A program made the translations under genes and the position numbers. Positions 36,508-44,954 of a stretch of 64,000 bases of DNA are shown one piece after another. The stretch comes from Magnetospirillum sp. ME-1. Lineage in GTDB: Bacteria; Pseudomonadota; Alphaproteobacteria; Rhodospirillales; Magnetospirillaceae. Under the pieces are notes generated by a model that made no database searches, was not told the origin of the DNA, and worked only from the letters and a program-made list of their open reading frames with translations. Position 1 is the stretch's first letter. Every line of letters starts with the position of its first letter. The DNA lies in contig NZ_CP015848.1 in NCBI RefSeq assembly GCF_002105535.1, forward strand, positions 4,413,692 to 4,477,691, written 5' to 3'.

Positions 36508-37647
36508 ATGGGAGTTAAGGTTGACGCCATGACGGATACCGCGACAGCGGTCTTCAGAATCAACGGGACCCTTCAGGGGCCGGTTGTCGATATTCTCGGA
36601 CAGTTCCTGCCGGAACTGAAAGCCCTGCCGCGTGAGCAGGCTTATGACCGGACTCTCGACGATCTGGACCTTCTGTCCCGCTGCTTCCAGATCTTCCGCA
36701 AGGAACGCCCCCGCTTCCGCTACGTGCTGGTGGACGAACGCCGCCGCCCGGTGAGCGAGGACAACGTCCCGCTTTCGTGTGGCCGCACCCTGGCCGAAGT
36801 CATCGCCATGGTGGTGCGCACTGCCGCCAAACGCTATTTCCGCCGCAAGCTGTCACCGTCCGCCGTCCGCGCCGAGGCCGAGGCCGCGGCGGAGGAAGCG
36901 CGCGCCCAAGCCGCCGCGCGCAGCCCGGCGGACGAGCTTTACGACGCCATCAAGGCCTATCTTCTGCACGAATGGCAGGTGCCGCTGGTTCCGGCCTATT
37001 CCGAGATGGACCCGGCCCTGGTCCGCAAGGTTGGCGCCAGGATTCTCGATTGCCGCGAAGCCGATACCCTGGCCCGCCTGATCGCCGACCCCGATGCGCC
37101 GATCCAGACCATGGCCGAGGGCGCTGCGCAGGGTCCGGCGACCACGCCGTCCACCTTCGCCGCCCCGTTCGTTTCGCCCTTCGCCCCGGTGGCCAAGGCC
37201 CCGCTGACGCCCGTCGCGCCGGTGGTGCATCCCCGCACCGCCAGCCTGGAAGACGTGCTGACCCCGGACATGCAGCGCCTGCGCGCCGAGGCCTTCACCG
37301 AAACCCTGCTGGACCCGGAAGTCCGCGCCGTACTGCCCAACGCCGACCAGATCGTGCGCATCGGCGACCTTCTGCGCGGGGTGGGCGGCCAGCCCGCCAC
37401 CGCCCTGGTCGAAGGGCTGGGGCTGCGCAAGGACCAGCTGGCGGTCATGCTGATGGTGGCCCAGGACTGTATCGGCAGCACGGTGTTCGGCCGATTGTTC
37501 GGTCCGCGCGCCGACCCGGAACTGGTCACCCGCATCGTCGAACGGGCCAGGCTGCGCGGTATCGGCCCGACCACCGAGGTCATCGAGTGCGCCATCTTCA
37601 TGCGCGGCGTCTTCGCCCGCTTCGGCCACCGCTCGCGTCGCGACTAG
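36508..37647 (+). CDS. Protein of unknown function, paralogue A of a tandem pair
   Basis: A 379-residue soluble protein I cannot assign to a family. Three blocks are shared with the next gene. An N-terminal block (about 15-110) runs from INGTLQGPVVDILGQFLPEL to GRTLAEVIAMVVRTAAKRYF. A middle block (about 140-190) has ELYDAIKAYLLHEWQVPLVP. A C-terminal block (about 245-375) has LTPDMQRLRAEAFTETLLDP, LPNADQIVRI and GLRKDQLAVMLM. A Pro/Ala-rich linker separates the last two. It has no membrane helix or signal peptide. ATG 36508 has GAGG 4 nt upstream; ATG 36529 is an alternative. Followed by its paralogue and a PilZ gene. Confidence 0.85.
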   Translation: MGVKVDAMTDTATAVFRINGTLQGPVVDILGQFLPELKALPREQAYDRTLDDLDLLSRCFQIFRKERPRFRYVLVDERRRPVSEDNVPLSCGRTLAEVIAMVVRTAAKRYFRRKLSPSAVRAEAEAAAEEARAQAAARSPADELYDAIKAYLLHEWQVPLVPAYSEMDPALVRKVGARILDCREADTLARLIADPDAPIQTMAEGAAQGPATTPSTFAAPFVSPFAPVAKAPLTPVAPVVHPRTASLEDVLTPDMQRLRAEAFTETLLDPEVRAVLPNADQIVRIGDLLRGVGGQPATALVEGLGLRKDQLAVMLMVAQDCIGSTVFGRLFGPRADPELVTRIVERARLRGIGPTTEVIECAIFMRGVFARFGHRSRRD

Positions 37648-37847
37648 GCTCGGAAACGGCAATGGACCGGCCGCCCACGCGCCGGCCGGCCGCTACTTTG
37701 TGGCTTGGAGACGAGTTGGGCGTTTGGCCAATGCTCAGGCACTCTGGCCTTGATGTATCCGCTGCAATGGTCTGACATATCGTCACTTGGGAAATGGACC
37801 CGTTCGGCTTACCTTTCGGGGAGGTAAAGATTCGATCGGAAATCACC

Positions 37848-39074
37848 ATGCCGCCCCTTCCGTCCGAGGCCCAGGCCCGGATCGTCCGCCAGATCAACCT
37901 GACCCTCGAAGGGCCGGTGGCGGATGTCATGGCGCAACTGGTGCCGGAATTGAAGAAGCTGCCGCGCCGCGGCGTGCTGCAATGCGTCCTCGACGACCCC
38001 GAATTGCTGGACCGCTGCTTCAAGGCCTTCCGCGCCAACACCGATCGGTTCCGCCAGTTGCTGGTGGACGAGCACGACGTGCCGGTGGAACAGGCCGATG
38101 CCCTGCTGGCTTGCGGCCGGTCCCTGGAGGACGTGGTCTCCATGGTGGTGCGGACCTGCGCCAAGCGGCATTTCCGCAAGCGCCTGGACGGCGATTCGCG
38201 CCCGTTGAAGGGCGCCAGCGACCGTCAGCCCGCCCCCAAGGGCCTGATGGGCAAGCTGATGCGGCTTCTGTCCCTGTCCGGCTCCGAAAAGGCATCCAAG
38301 CGCAGCCGGGGCGAAGTGCTCTACGACGCCATGCAGGAGCATCTGATCCATGACTGGCAGGTGGCCCTCGTCCCTGAATATTCAACCTTGTCGCCGGCCC
38401 TGGTGAAGCGCCTGGGCAAGCGGATTCTCGACTACAAGGTGCCCGAGGACATCCGGCGGCTGAAGGAGAACCCGGCCGAATTGCCGGTGCCCTCCACCTT
38501 GCCGGAAAACATCCCCGCCTTCCTGGTGCCGCCCGCCGCCCGCTCCGAGACGCCCAAGCCCGCCGACAAGCCCAGGGCGGCGGCGGCCATCTCTGGCGGC
38601 GATATTCCCGCCCAGGTCCACGAGGTCAAGGCCGGCGGGGCCGCCGCCCCGGCGCCCAGCGGCGACCGCCGGGCCCGCATCGCCGATATCCTGACCCCGG
38701 ACGGCAAGCGCCTGCGCTCGGCCGCCTTCACCATGGTGCTGCTCGACCCCGCCGTGCGCGCCGAATTGCCCAACGCCGACCAGACGGTGCGCATCACCGG
38801 CCTGCTGGCCGAGGTGGGCGGCCTGTCCACCAAGATGCTGGTGGGGGAACTGGGCCTGCGCATGGACCAGTTGGCGGTGATGACCCTGATCATCTACGAC
38901 CTGATGGGCGAGGAAATGTTCAAGCGCTCGTTCGGCATTCCCGGCAACCTGGAATACGTCGGCAAATTCGTCGAACGCGCCAAGGCCGCCGGCATCACCC
39001 AGGAGACCGGCTTGAGCGAAATCTCCGCCTTCACCCGCAAGACCTTCGCCAACGCGCCGCGCGCCGCCCAGTAA
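37848..39074 (+). CDS. Protein of unknown function, paralogue B of a tandem pair
   Basis: A 408-residue protein, colinear with paralogue A and roughly half identical to it by eye in the conserved blocks. Matching segments are INLTLEGPVADVMAQLVPEL, GRSLEDVVSMVVRTCAKRHF, LYDAMQEHLIHDWQVALVP, LTPDGKRLRSAAFTMVLLDP and LPNADQTVRI. It differs by an insert of about 25 basic residues after the first block (KGLMGKLMRLLSLSGSEKAS) and a longer Ala/Pro/Lys linker. I prefer ATG 37848, which aligns with paralogue A; ATG 37794 would add 18 residues. It probably arose by tandem duplication and then diverged. Confidence 0.82.
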   Translation: MPPLPSEAQARIVRQINLTLEGPVADVMAQLVPELKKLPRRGVLQCVLDDPELLDRCFKAFRANTDRFRQLLVDEHDVPVEQADALLACGRSLEDVVSMVVRTCAKRHFRKRLDGDSRPLKGASDRQPAPKGLMGKLMRLLSLSGSEKASKRSRGEVLYDAMQEHLIHDWQVALVPEYSTLSPALVKRLGKRILDYKVPEDIRRLKENPAELPVPSTLPENIPAFLVPPAARSETPKPADKPRAAAAISGGDIPAQVHEVKAGGAAAPAPSGDRRARIADILTPDGKRLRSAAFTMVLLDPAVRAELPNADQTVRITGLLAEVGGLSTKMLVGELGLRMDQLAVMTLIIYDLMGEEMFKRSFGIPGNLEYVGKFVERAKAAGITQETGLSEISAFTRKTFANAPRAAQ

Positions 39075-39170
39075 CCCGCGTGCCGGTGATCTGTCGTTTA
39101 CATGCGCCGCAAATGCCGTTTACCGGTTTCAGCTATATCCTTCGCATGTCCACGAACGGGAGCCGGCAGG

Positions 39171-39497
39171 GTGACGCAGATCAAGGAACGGCGGCAGCAC
39201 GTCCGCAAATTGGGTGATGGCCTCGCCGTGCTGATCGACGGGAAGGTCTACCCCCTGACCGACATTTCCCTGTCCGGAGTCAGCTTCCAGGGAAGCGGCG
39301 TCCGGCCCGGCGACCGCATCCGGCTATCCCTGGCGGCGGTCCGTTCCCTTGACGACTGCGTCGAAGCCGTGGTCACCGTCAAGGTGGCCGAAGGCGGCAT
39401 CGTTCGCGGGGAATTTTCCCCTACCGCCAAGCTGATGCGCTACATCGTCGCCCATCTGGGCGATGTCACCGGCGCCGAGCCCGCCTATTTCCGCTGA
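39171..39497 (+). CDS. PilZ-domain protein (c-di-GMP receptor)
   Basis: A 108-residue stand-alone PilZ domain. Both c-di-GMP binding motifs are complete: RxxxR at residues 8-12 (RQHVR) and DxSxxG at 31-36 (DISLSG). The start is GTG 39171, with GGGAG 8 nt upstream; an ATG at 39102 would add 23 residues of unlike composition. It follows paralogue B by about 95 bp on the same strand and may be part of the same system. A GGDEF protein lies at the right end of the window. Confidence 0.88.
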   Translation: MTQIKERRQHVRKLGDGLAVLIDGKVYPLTDISLSGVSFQGSGVRPGDRIRLSLAAVRSLDDCVEAVVTVKVAEGGIVRGEFSPTAKLMRYIVAHLGDVTGAEPAYFR

Positions 39498-39504
39498 ACG
39501 CCTC

Positions 39505-40242
39505 TCAGTACAGGTGCTGGCCGCCGGTAACGAAGACCTCGGTGCCGGTGACATAGTCGAAATCCGGCCCGCACAGCCGGAACACCGTTCCCGCCACGTC
39601 CTCAGGCGTCCCCATGCGCTCCAGCGGAATGCGCGGCACCAGCGCCTCGTATTCGGCGGAGATCATCTCGGTGCGAATCTCGCCCGGCGCCACCGCGTTG
39701 ACCCGGACCCCCAGCTGCGCCATCTCGGCCGCCATCTCGCGGGTCAGGCCCGACAGCGCCGCCTTCGAGGTGGAATAGGCCGATCCCGCGAAGGGATGGA
39801 CGTAATGCCCGGCGATGGAGGTGATGTTGACGATGGCGCCGCGGCCCCGGTGCAGCGCGCTGGCAAAGCCGCGGGCCAGTCTCAGCGGCGCGAAGAAGTT
39901 CAGCTCGAACACGTCCTTCCAGCCGTCGATGGGGCCGTTCAGCACGCCCAGGCGCTCCTTGTAGGGGGTCTTGGGACTGACGCCGGCATTGTTGACCAAG
40001 GCGTGCAGCGGCTCGGCCCCCAGCCAGGCATTGGCCTTGGCGACGAAATCCTGGGCGCTGGCCGGATCGGCCAGATCGGCGACGATGTGGCAGGCCCAGT
40101 TGCGGTCGATCATGCATTCCTTGGGCACGTCGGCCCGCGCGCAGGTGATGACCCGCCAGCCCTCGGCCAGGAAGCGCCGGGCGATGGCGTGGCCGATGCC
40201 CCGCGACGCGCCGGTGACGACGACGGTTCTGGTCTCGCTCAT
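39505..40242 (-). CDS. SDR-family oxidoreductase
   Basis: A 245-residue short-chain dehydrogenase with the NAD(P)-binding TGASRGIGHAIARRF, the structural NNAG, catalytic Ser in NITSIAG and the YxxxK pair in AYSTSKAAL. The general style is FabG-like, but chain-length or substrate is not readable. Its start overlaps the sppA stop by 4 nt. Confidence 0.88.
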   Translation of the reverse strand: MSETRTVVVTGASRGIGHAIARRFLAEGWRVITCARADVPKECMIDRNWACHIVADLADPASAQDFVAKANAWLGAEPLHALVNNAGVSPKTPYKERLGVLNGPIDGWKDVFELNFFAPLRLARGFASALHRGRGAIVNITSIAGHYVHPFAGSAYSTSKAALSGLTREMAAEMAQLGVRVNAVAPGEIRTEMISAEYEALVPRIPLERMGTPEDVAGTVFRLCGPDFDYVTGTEVFVTGGQHLY

Positions 40243-41993
40243 CGCGGCCCCCTCAGCTCGGGGGCGCGCAACTGGACACCCGGCGCCGGGCTCAGAACAT
40301 CGAGCAAGGGCTGCAGGCGGGCCAGGATGCGCCGCTCGGCCACCCCGCCGCCGCCCAGGCTCTCGGCCAGGATCTCCCAGGGCTTGCGCGGGCGGGGGAA
40401 CTCCACCAGGGTGACCGGGTCCTCGGCCTTGATCCCCGCCACCTGCCGCACTTGGGCCAGCGCCTCGGCCCAGCCGCCCAGACCGTCCACCAGTCCGGAA
40501 TCCTTGGCGTCGGCCCCGGTCCAGATGCGCCCGCGCGCCAGCTTGTCCATCTTGGCCGCGTCCATGCGCCGCGCGTCGGCCGCCTTGCCGGTGAAATCGG
40601 CGTAGATATGGTCCAGCAGGGCGTCGATGCGGGCCTTAGCCTGGGGGCTGAAGGCCCGGTTGGCGCTCCAGATGCCGGCGTTGTCGCCCCGGTGCATCTC
40701 GTCCCAGCTGATGCCCAGCTTCTTCCAGAATTCCTCCAGCACCACCTTGCCGGTGAACACCCCGATGGAGCCGGTGATGGTTCCCGGCGCGGCGATGATG
40801 CGGTCGGCCCCCATGGCGACGAAATAGCCGCCCGAGGCGGCGTAATCGCCCATGGACACCACTACCGGCTTGCCCGCCGCCCGGGCGCGCGCCACCTCGT
40901 GGTGCACGGTGTCGGACGCGGTGTAGGAGCCGCCGGGGCTGTCGATCCTGAACAGGATGGCCTTGACCTTGTCGTCGTCCACGGCGTCGCAGAAGGCCTC
41001 GGCCACCGTCTTGGCGCCGAAATCGCCCTCGCCGTCCAGGCCGCGATGGCTTTCGCCGCGATGGATGGCGCCCACCCCGGAGATCAGGGCCACTCGGGCG
41101 CCCCCCGGGTGGTCCAGGCTGGCGGCGTACTCGGCCAGATCCATCTCCTCGGCCTTGTCCGGGCCGGTGCCCACAACGGTTTCCAGGGCCTGGTCGCGGT
41201 AGCCCACCCGGTCCACCAGACGGGCGGCCAGCGCCTCGGCGGCCAGGAACGGCCCCTGGCCCATGAGCTCGCGCACCCGGGCCTCGGGCAGGCCGCGCCC
41301 GGCGACGATGCCGGCGACGATCTGTTCCGACCACGAATCCAGCAGGCGGCCGAGATTCTCGCGGTGCGCCGGGGTGAAGCCGGTCTCGGTGAACATGTCG
41401 ATGGCCGATTTGTATTCGTGGCGGCCCGAGAACTGCGCCTTGATGCCCAACAGGTCCAGGGTGCCCTTGATGAACGGGCTTTCCACCCACAAACCGGTCA
41501 GGCCCACGTCGCCGGAGGGCTGCAGCCACACCTGGGAAAAGGCGGTGGCCAGGTAGTAGTCCAGCGTGCCGGAACCGCCCTCGCCCATGGTCTCGGCGAA
41601 CAGCACCGCCGGCTTGCCGCTGGCACGAAAGCGGGTCACCGCGTCGCGCAGGTCCTGGCGCCCCGCCAGCCCCAGGCTGGAATGGCCCAAGGTGGCGAAC
41701 AGGCCGGTCACCCGCTTGTCGGCGGCGGCGCGGTCGATGGCCTCCACCGTGCGCCGTAGGCCGTAGGAACGCTCGCCCGCCAGCTCGGCCAGGGGGTTGC
41801 CCTCGGCGGTGTCGCGGAACCTGGCGTCGAGATCCAGGCCGAGAACCACCCGCTCGGGCACCTCGGCGCCATCGCCGCCGGCCATGTGGATGGCCGCCCA
41901 GCTGCCCAGGCCGATCAGCCCCAGGAAGACCAGACCGGACACGGCCAGGAAGGCGACCAGAATTCGACCGAGACGGCGCATGTTGATTTTCAC
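40239..41993 (-). CDS. sppA: Signal peptide peptidase SppA, long (67K) type
   Basis: Membrane protease that degrades cleaved signal peptides. The 584 residues have one N-terminal membrane helix (about 9-37) and two peptidase S49 repeats. In the long type the catalytic dyad is split between the repeats: Lys195 in RHEYKSAIDMFTE and Ser387 in GDYAASGGYFVAMGA. Both are present. It is translationally coupled to the SDR gene downstream. Confidence 0.93.
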   Translation of the reverse strand: MKINMRRLGRILVAFLAVSGLVFLGLIGLGSWAAIHMAGGDGAEVPERVVLGLDLDARFRDTAEGNPLAELAGERSYGLRRTVEAIDRAAADKRVTGLFATLGHSSLGLAGRQDLRDAVTRFRASGKPAVLFAETMGEGGSGTLDYYLATAFSQVWLQPSGDVGLTGLWVESPFIKGTLDLLGIKAQFSGRHEYKSAIDMFTETGFTPAHRENLGRLLDSWSEQIVAGIVAGRGLPEARVRELMGQGPFLAAEALAARLVDRVGYRDQALETVVGTGPDKAEEMDLAEYAASLDHPGGARVALISGVGAIHRGESHRGLDGEGDFGAKTVAEAFCDAVDDDKVKAILFRIDSPGGSYTASDTVHHEVARARAAGKPVVVSMGDYAASGGYFVAMGADRIIAAPGTITGSIGVFTGKVVLEEFWKKLGISWDEMHRGDNAGIWSANRAFSPQAKARIDALLDHIYADFTGKAADARRMDAAKMDKLARGRIWTGADAKDSGLVDGLGGWAEALAQVRQVAGIKAEDPVTLVEFPRPRKPWEILAESLGGGGVAERRILARLQPLLDVLSPAPGVQLRAPELRGPR

Positions 41994-42013
41994 TCCGATC
42001 GTTGCCCCCGGAT

Positions 42014-42050
42014 TAAAAAGAAAAAGGGCGGCTACGTCCAGCAGCCGCCC
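42014..42050 (-). terminator. Intrinsic terminator after the rhodanese gene
   Basis: On the minus strand, GGGCGGCT-GCTGGACGT-AGCCGCCC followed by TTTTTCTTTTT. It ends the rhodanese transcript just before sppA, so sppA needs its own promoter. Confidence 0.85.
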
Positions 42051-42085
42051 TCAAGGTGGGGAAATGAAGAGAGGAAAGAAAAACC

Positions 42086-42421
42086 TCACGCGCCCGTCAC
42101 GGTGGGCAGGCCGGCGTCGCGCCAGGCGTTGAGCCCACCCTTCAGGTGGACGGCCCAGCCCTGCCCCGAGGCGATCAGTTTGCGGGCCACCGCCGCCGAG
42201 CGCACGCCGCCCAGGCAGGAAATGATGATCTTGCGGCCGGGATAGCTGGGCCAGGTCTCCAGCTCGAAATCGCTCATGGGATAGAGCACCGAGCCCTCGA
42301 TATGCTCCTCGGTGAATTCCTCGTCCTCGCGCACATCGACCAGCACCGCCTCGCCCGATTGCAGCAAGGCCTGGACCTGGGTGGGCTCCAATTCGATCAG
42401 ACAGATTTCCGAAACGCTCAT
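42086..42421 (-). CDS. Rhodanese-like sulfurtransferase
   Basis: A 111-residue single-domain rhodanese of the GlpE type. The active-site loop is CLGGVR after IISCLGGVRSAAVA, and the VDVREDEEFTEEHIEGSVLYP start is typical. It transfers sulfane sulfur to an unknown acceptor. A TTGAAT-17-TATCAC pair lies about 60 nt upstream on the minus strand, within an AT-rich region, and may be its promoter. Confidence 0.88.
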   Translation of the reverse strand: MSVSEICLIELEPTQVQALLQSGEAVLVDVREDEEFTEEHIEGSVLYPMSDFELETWPSYPGRKIIISCLGGVRSAAVARKLIASGQGWAVHLKGGLNAWRDAGLPTVTGA

Positions 42422-42464
42422 GACGGGGTCCTCACACGCTTAATTCCCATGCTTGAGACGGTGA

Positions 42465-42545
42465 TACACCACTCAACCCGACAATTCAACACAAAATACA
42501 GTCGAAATGGCAAAATTATATTTTAAATAACACTATTATCGGTGT
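42465..42545. promoter_or_regulatory. AT-rich promoter region between rhodanese and a secreted protein gene
   Basis: A conspicuous AT-rich island (around AAAATTATATTTTAAATAAC) in otherwise GC-rich DNA between divergent genes. On the minus strand TTGAAT-17-TATCAC could serve the rhodanese gene. On the plus strand TTGACG at 42561 has only a poor -10 (TAATGT). Confidence 0.4.
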
Positions 42546-42608
42546 GTTTGCGTCGCAGCATTGACGCCCGCCGCCCGGCCCCGTAATGTCCAACGTTTCC
42601 CGGCAGAC

Positions 42609-43082
42609 ATGACCATGCGCACCGTAATCGCCCTTCTCGTCCTGATGCTCCTCCCCCTCTCCGCCCCGGCCCAGGATTTCGGCCGGCTGATGGCGCAGGT
42701 GGCGTTGCAGCCGCTGCCCGAAGGCGAAACGCCGGACATCGACCTGCTGCTGCGGACCCAGTGGAAGGCCTATTACAATGCCGGCGGCACCTACGGCTTC
42801 TTCCGCGATCAGGTACGCGCCGGCCGCATCGACCTCAACGAGGACGGCCAGGCGGAATTGTTCATCCTGATCGACTCCCCCGCCTGGGCCTCGCCCAAGG
42901 GCTTTCCGCTGCTGGTGGCGGGCTGGACGCCCAGGGGCTGGACCGCCATCGGCTGGAGCTTCGCCGATTCCGACAGCGTGTTCGTCACCTCGGAACGCAT
43001 CGACGGCTGGGCCACCATCCTGACCCCCACCCAGGCGCTGCAGCGGGTGGGCAAGAGCTATCAGGCCATCGACCGGCGTTAA
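42609..43082 (+). CDS. Secreted protein of unknown function
   Basis: A 157-residue protein with a signal peptide (MTMRTVIALLVLMLLPLSAPAQ, cut after Ala in APA-Q). The mature part contains DLNEDGQAELFI, a Dx(N)xDGxxE loop like those that bind Ca2+ in FG-GAP or dockerin-like repeats. I do not recognise a family. Starts at 42609 or the ATG at 42615. Confidence 0.75.
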   Translation: MTMRTVIALLVLMLLPLSAPAQDFGRLMAQVALQPLPEGETPDIDLLLRTQWKAYYNAGGTYGFFRDQVRAGRIDLNEDGQAELFILIDSPAWASPKGFPLLVAGWTPRGWTAIGWSFADSDSVFVTSERIDGWATILTPTQALQRVGKSYQAIDRR

Positions 43083-43220
43083 TTTCCCCCTCCTGTCGCT
43101 TTCGCCTTGTTTTCCGTGCCGGGCAGGTCCATGCTGAGTCACGTCTTTCTACCTGCCGCAGATTCCCGACAGGGAATCCGGCGCCGCTTCAGGTGTCATC
43201 GCCGGTCGAACGATAGAACC

Positions 43221-43242
43221 CCCCGCATGAGAGCATGCGGGG
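43221..43242 (+). promoter_or_regulatory. Perfect 9-bp hairpin in the cold-shock gene leader
   Basis: CCCCGCATG-AGAG-CATGCGGGG, a perfect stem with a four-base loop, ending 25 nt before the cspA-type start codon. It may control mRNA stability or translation of the cold-shock gene. There is no U-run, so it is not an obvious terminator. Confidence 0.5.
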
Positions 43243-43267
43243 TACTACTAGTTATTTGGAGGTTCCT

Positions 43268-43477
43268 ATGCCGAACGGCACCGTTAAGTGGTTCAATGCT
43301 ACCAAGGGCTATGGCTTCATTCAGCCCGAGGACGGCTCGGCCGACATCTTCGTCCACATCTCCGCCGTCGAGCGCGCCGGCATCGGCAACCTGAAGGAAG
43401 GCCAGAAGCTCTCCTTCGAGACCGAGCGCGATCCGCGCAAGGGCAAGAGCTCTGCGGTCAATCTCAAGGCCCTCTAA
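43268..43477 (+). CDS. Cold-shock domain protein (CspA type)
   Basis: A 69-residue OB-fold RNA chaperone. RNP1 (KGYGFIQ) and RNP2 (DIFVHIS) are intact after [11 protein letters not shown]. The TTTGGAGGTT ribosome site makes ATG 43268 clear. A hairpin lies in its leader and a strong terminator follows, so it is monocistronic. Confidence 0.97.
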   Translation: MPNGTVKWFNATKGYGFIQPEDGSADIFVHISAVERAGIGNLKEGQKLSFETERDPRKGKSSAVNLKAL

Positions 43478-43500
43478 GCCTTTCGAGAGTGATTGGGAAG

Positions 43501-43529
43501 GGGCGCGGCCTTGGGGCCGCGCCCTTTTT
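43501..43529 (+). terminator. Intrinsic terminator after the cold-shock gene
   Basis: GGGCGCGGCC-TTGG-GGCCGCGCCC followed by TTTTT. A 10-bp GC stem with a U-run, the clearest intrinsic terminator in the window. Confidence 0.93.
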
Positions 43530-43598
43530 CGTGCCGATTGCCCATCCCCGCCGGCGGGTTCATAGTGAGTGCATCCTGGGGAGAGCTGGGAGGCTCGC

Positions 43599-44036
43599 AT
43601 GCCGGTTCGATTGATCAGGGACGTCATCCGCAACCAGACCGTCCTTACCATGCCCGCCGCCGCCACCGTGCGCGAGGCGGCCCGCCAGATGAAGGCCCGC
43701 CGGGTCGGCGCGGTGATGGTCACCGACCACCACGGCAAGCTGCAGGGCATCTTCACCGAGCGCGACTGCCTGTTCCGCGTCCTGGCCGAGGGGATCAATC
43801 CCGACACCACCACCCTGGCCCTGGTGATGACCGCCGATCCCACCACCATCACCGCCGACCGCAAGCTGGGCCACGCGCTGCACATGATGCACGACAACGG
43901 CTTCCGCCATATCCCGGTGGTGGACCACGGCATTCCGGTGGGCATGGTCTCCATCCGCGACGCCTTGGGCTCCGAACTCAGCAATTTCGAGCGCGAGGTC
44001 GTGAAGAAAAAGGAACTGGGCGAAATCCTGGGATAG
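43599..44036 (+). CDS. CBS-domain protein
   Basis: A 145-residue protein made of one CBS pair (about 8-65 and 75-130), with VGAVMVTDHHGKLQGIFTER and FRHIPVVDHGIPVGMVSIRD. CBS pairs bind adenine nucleotides and regulate partner enzymes; this stand-alone form has no attached catalytic domain. ATG 43599 has GGGAGG upstream. It precedes fabI by about 90 bp. Confidence 0.9.
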   Translation: MPVRLIRDVIRNQTVLTMPAAATVREAARQMKARRVGAVMVTDHHGKLQGIFTERDCLFRVLAEGINPDTTTLALVMTADPTTITADRKLGHALHMMHDNGFRHIPVVDHGIPVGMVSIRDALGSELSNFEREVVKKKELGEILG

Positions 44037-44127
44037 CCTTTGCCGCCAAGCCTCTTTCGTGTATGTAGGGGTGCCGTGGCCCGGTATTCGCGCCACCAAT
44101 CCGTTCTATCCACGAAACGAGGACCGC

Positions 44128-44946
44128 ATGACCGCTCCCGCTCCCCTGATGGCCGGCAAGAAGGGCCTTGTCATGGGCGTCGCCAACGATCGCTCCATCG
44201 CCTGGGGCATCGCGCAGGCGGCCCGCGCCCAAGGCGCCGAACTGGCCTTCACCTATCAGGGCGAGGCGCTGGAAAAGCGGGTCCGCCCCCTGGCCCAAAG
44301 CGTCGGCTCGGACATCGTGCTGCCCTGCGACGTGTCGGATGAGGCCTCCATCGACGCCGTCTTCGCCGAGTTGGAGAAGCGCTGGGGCAAGCTGGACTTC
44401 GTGGTCCACGCCATCGGCTATTCCGACAAGAACGAGCTGCGCGGCCGCTATGCCGACACCAGCTTGCAGAACTTCCTCACCTCCATGCACATCTCGGTGT
44501 TCTCGTTCACCTCGGTGGCGCGCCGGGCTTCGGCCATGATGCCGGACGGCGGCTCGCTGCTGACGCTCACCTATTACGGCGCCGAGCGGGTGATGCCGCA
44601 CTACAACGTCATGGGCGTGTGCAAGGCGGCGCTGGAGGCTTCCGTGCGCTACCTCTCCGTCGACCTGGGCGGCCAGGGCATCCGCGTCAACTCGCTGTCG
44701 GCCGGTCCCATCAAGACCCTGGCGGCGTCGGGCATCGGCGACTTCCGCTACATCCTGAAGTGGAACGAGTACAACAGCCCCTTGAAGCGCAACGTCACCC
44801 TGGAAGACATCGGCGGCGCCGGTCTCTACCTGCTGTCGCCCCTGTCGTCGGGCGTGTCGGGCGAGTGCCATCATGTGGATTGCGGCTATCACGTGGTCGG
44901 CATGAAGGCGGTGGACGCCCCCGACATCACCGTCGCCAAGGACTAG
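44128..44946 (+). CDS. fabI: Enoyl-ACP reductase (NADH)
   Basis: Final reduction of each fatty-acid elongation cycle. The 272-residue SDR-type enzyme has [16 protein letters not shown], the family's cofactor motif, and the Y-x6-K pair in [16 protein letters not shown]. The C-terminal [20 protein letters not shown] is typical of FabI. It is followed 8 nt later by aroC. Confidence 0.97.
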   Translation: MTAPAPLMAGKKGLVMGVANDRSIAWGIAQAARAQGAELAFTYQGEALEKRVRPLAQSVGSDIVLPCDVSDEASIDAVFAELEKRWGKLDFVVHAIGYSDKNELRGRYADTSLQNFLTSMHISVFSFTSVARRASAMMPDGGSLLTLTYYGAERVMPHYNVMGVCKAALEASVRYLSVDLGGQGIRVNSLSAGPIKTLAASGIGDFRYILKWNEYNSPLKRNVTLEDIGGAGLYLLSPLSSGVSGECHHVDCGYHVVGMKAVDAPDITVAKD

Positions 44947-44954
44947 GCTCCACC

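Noticed and set aside
42561..42589. TTGACG-17-TAATGT as promoter of the secreted protein gene
   Set aside because: The -35 is good but the -10 matches at only three positions, and it would leave a leader of about 13 nt.
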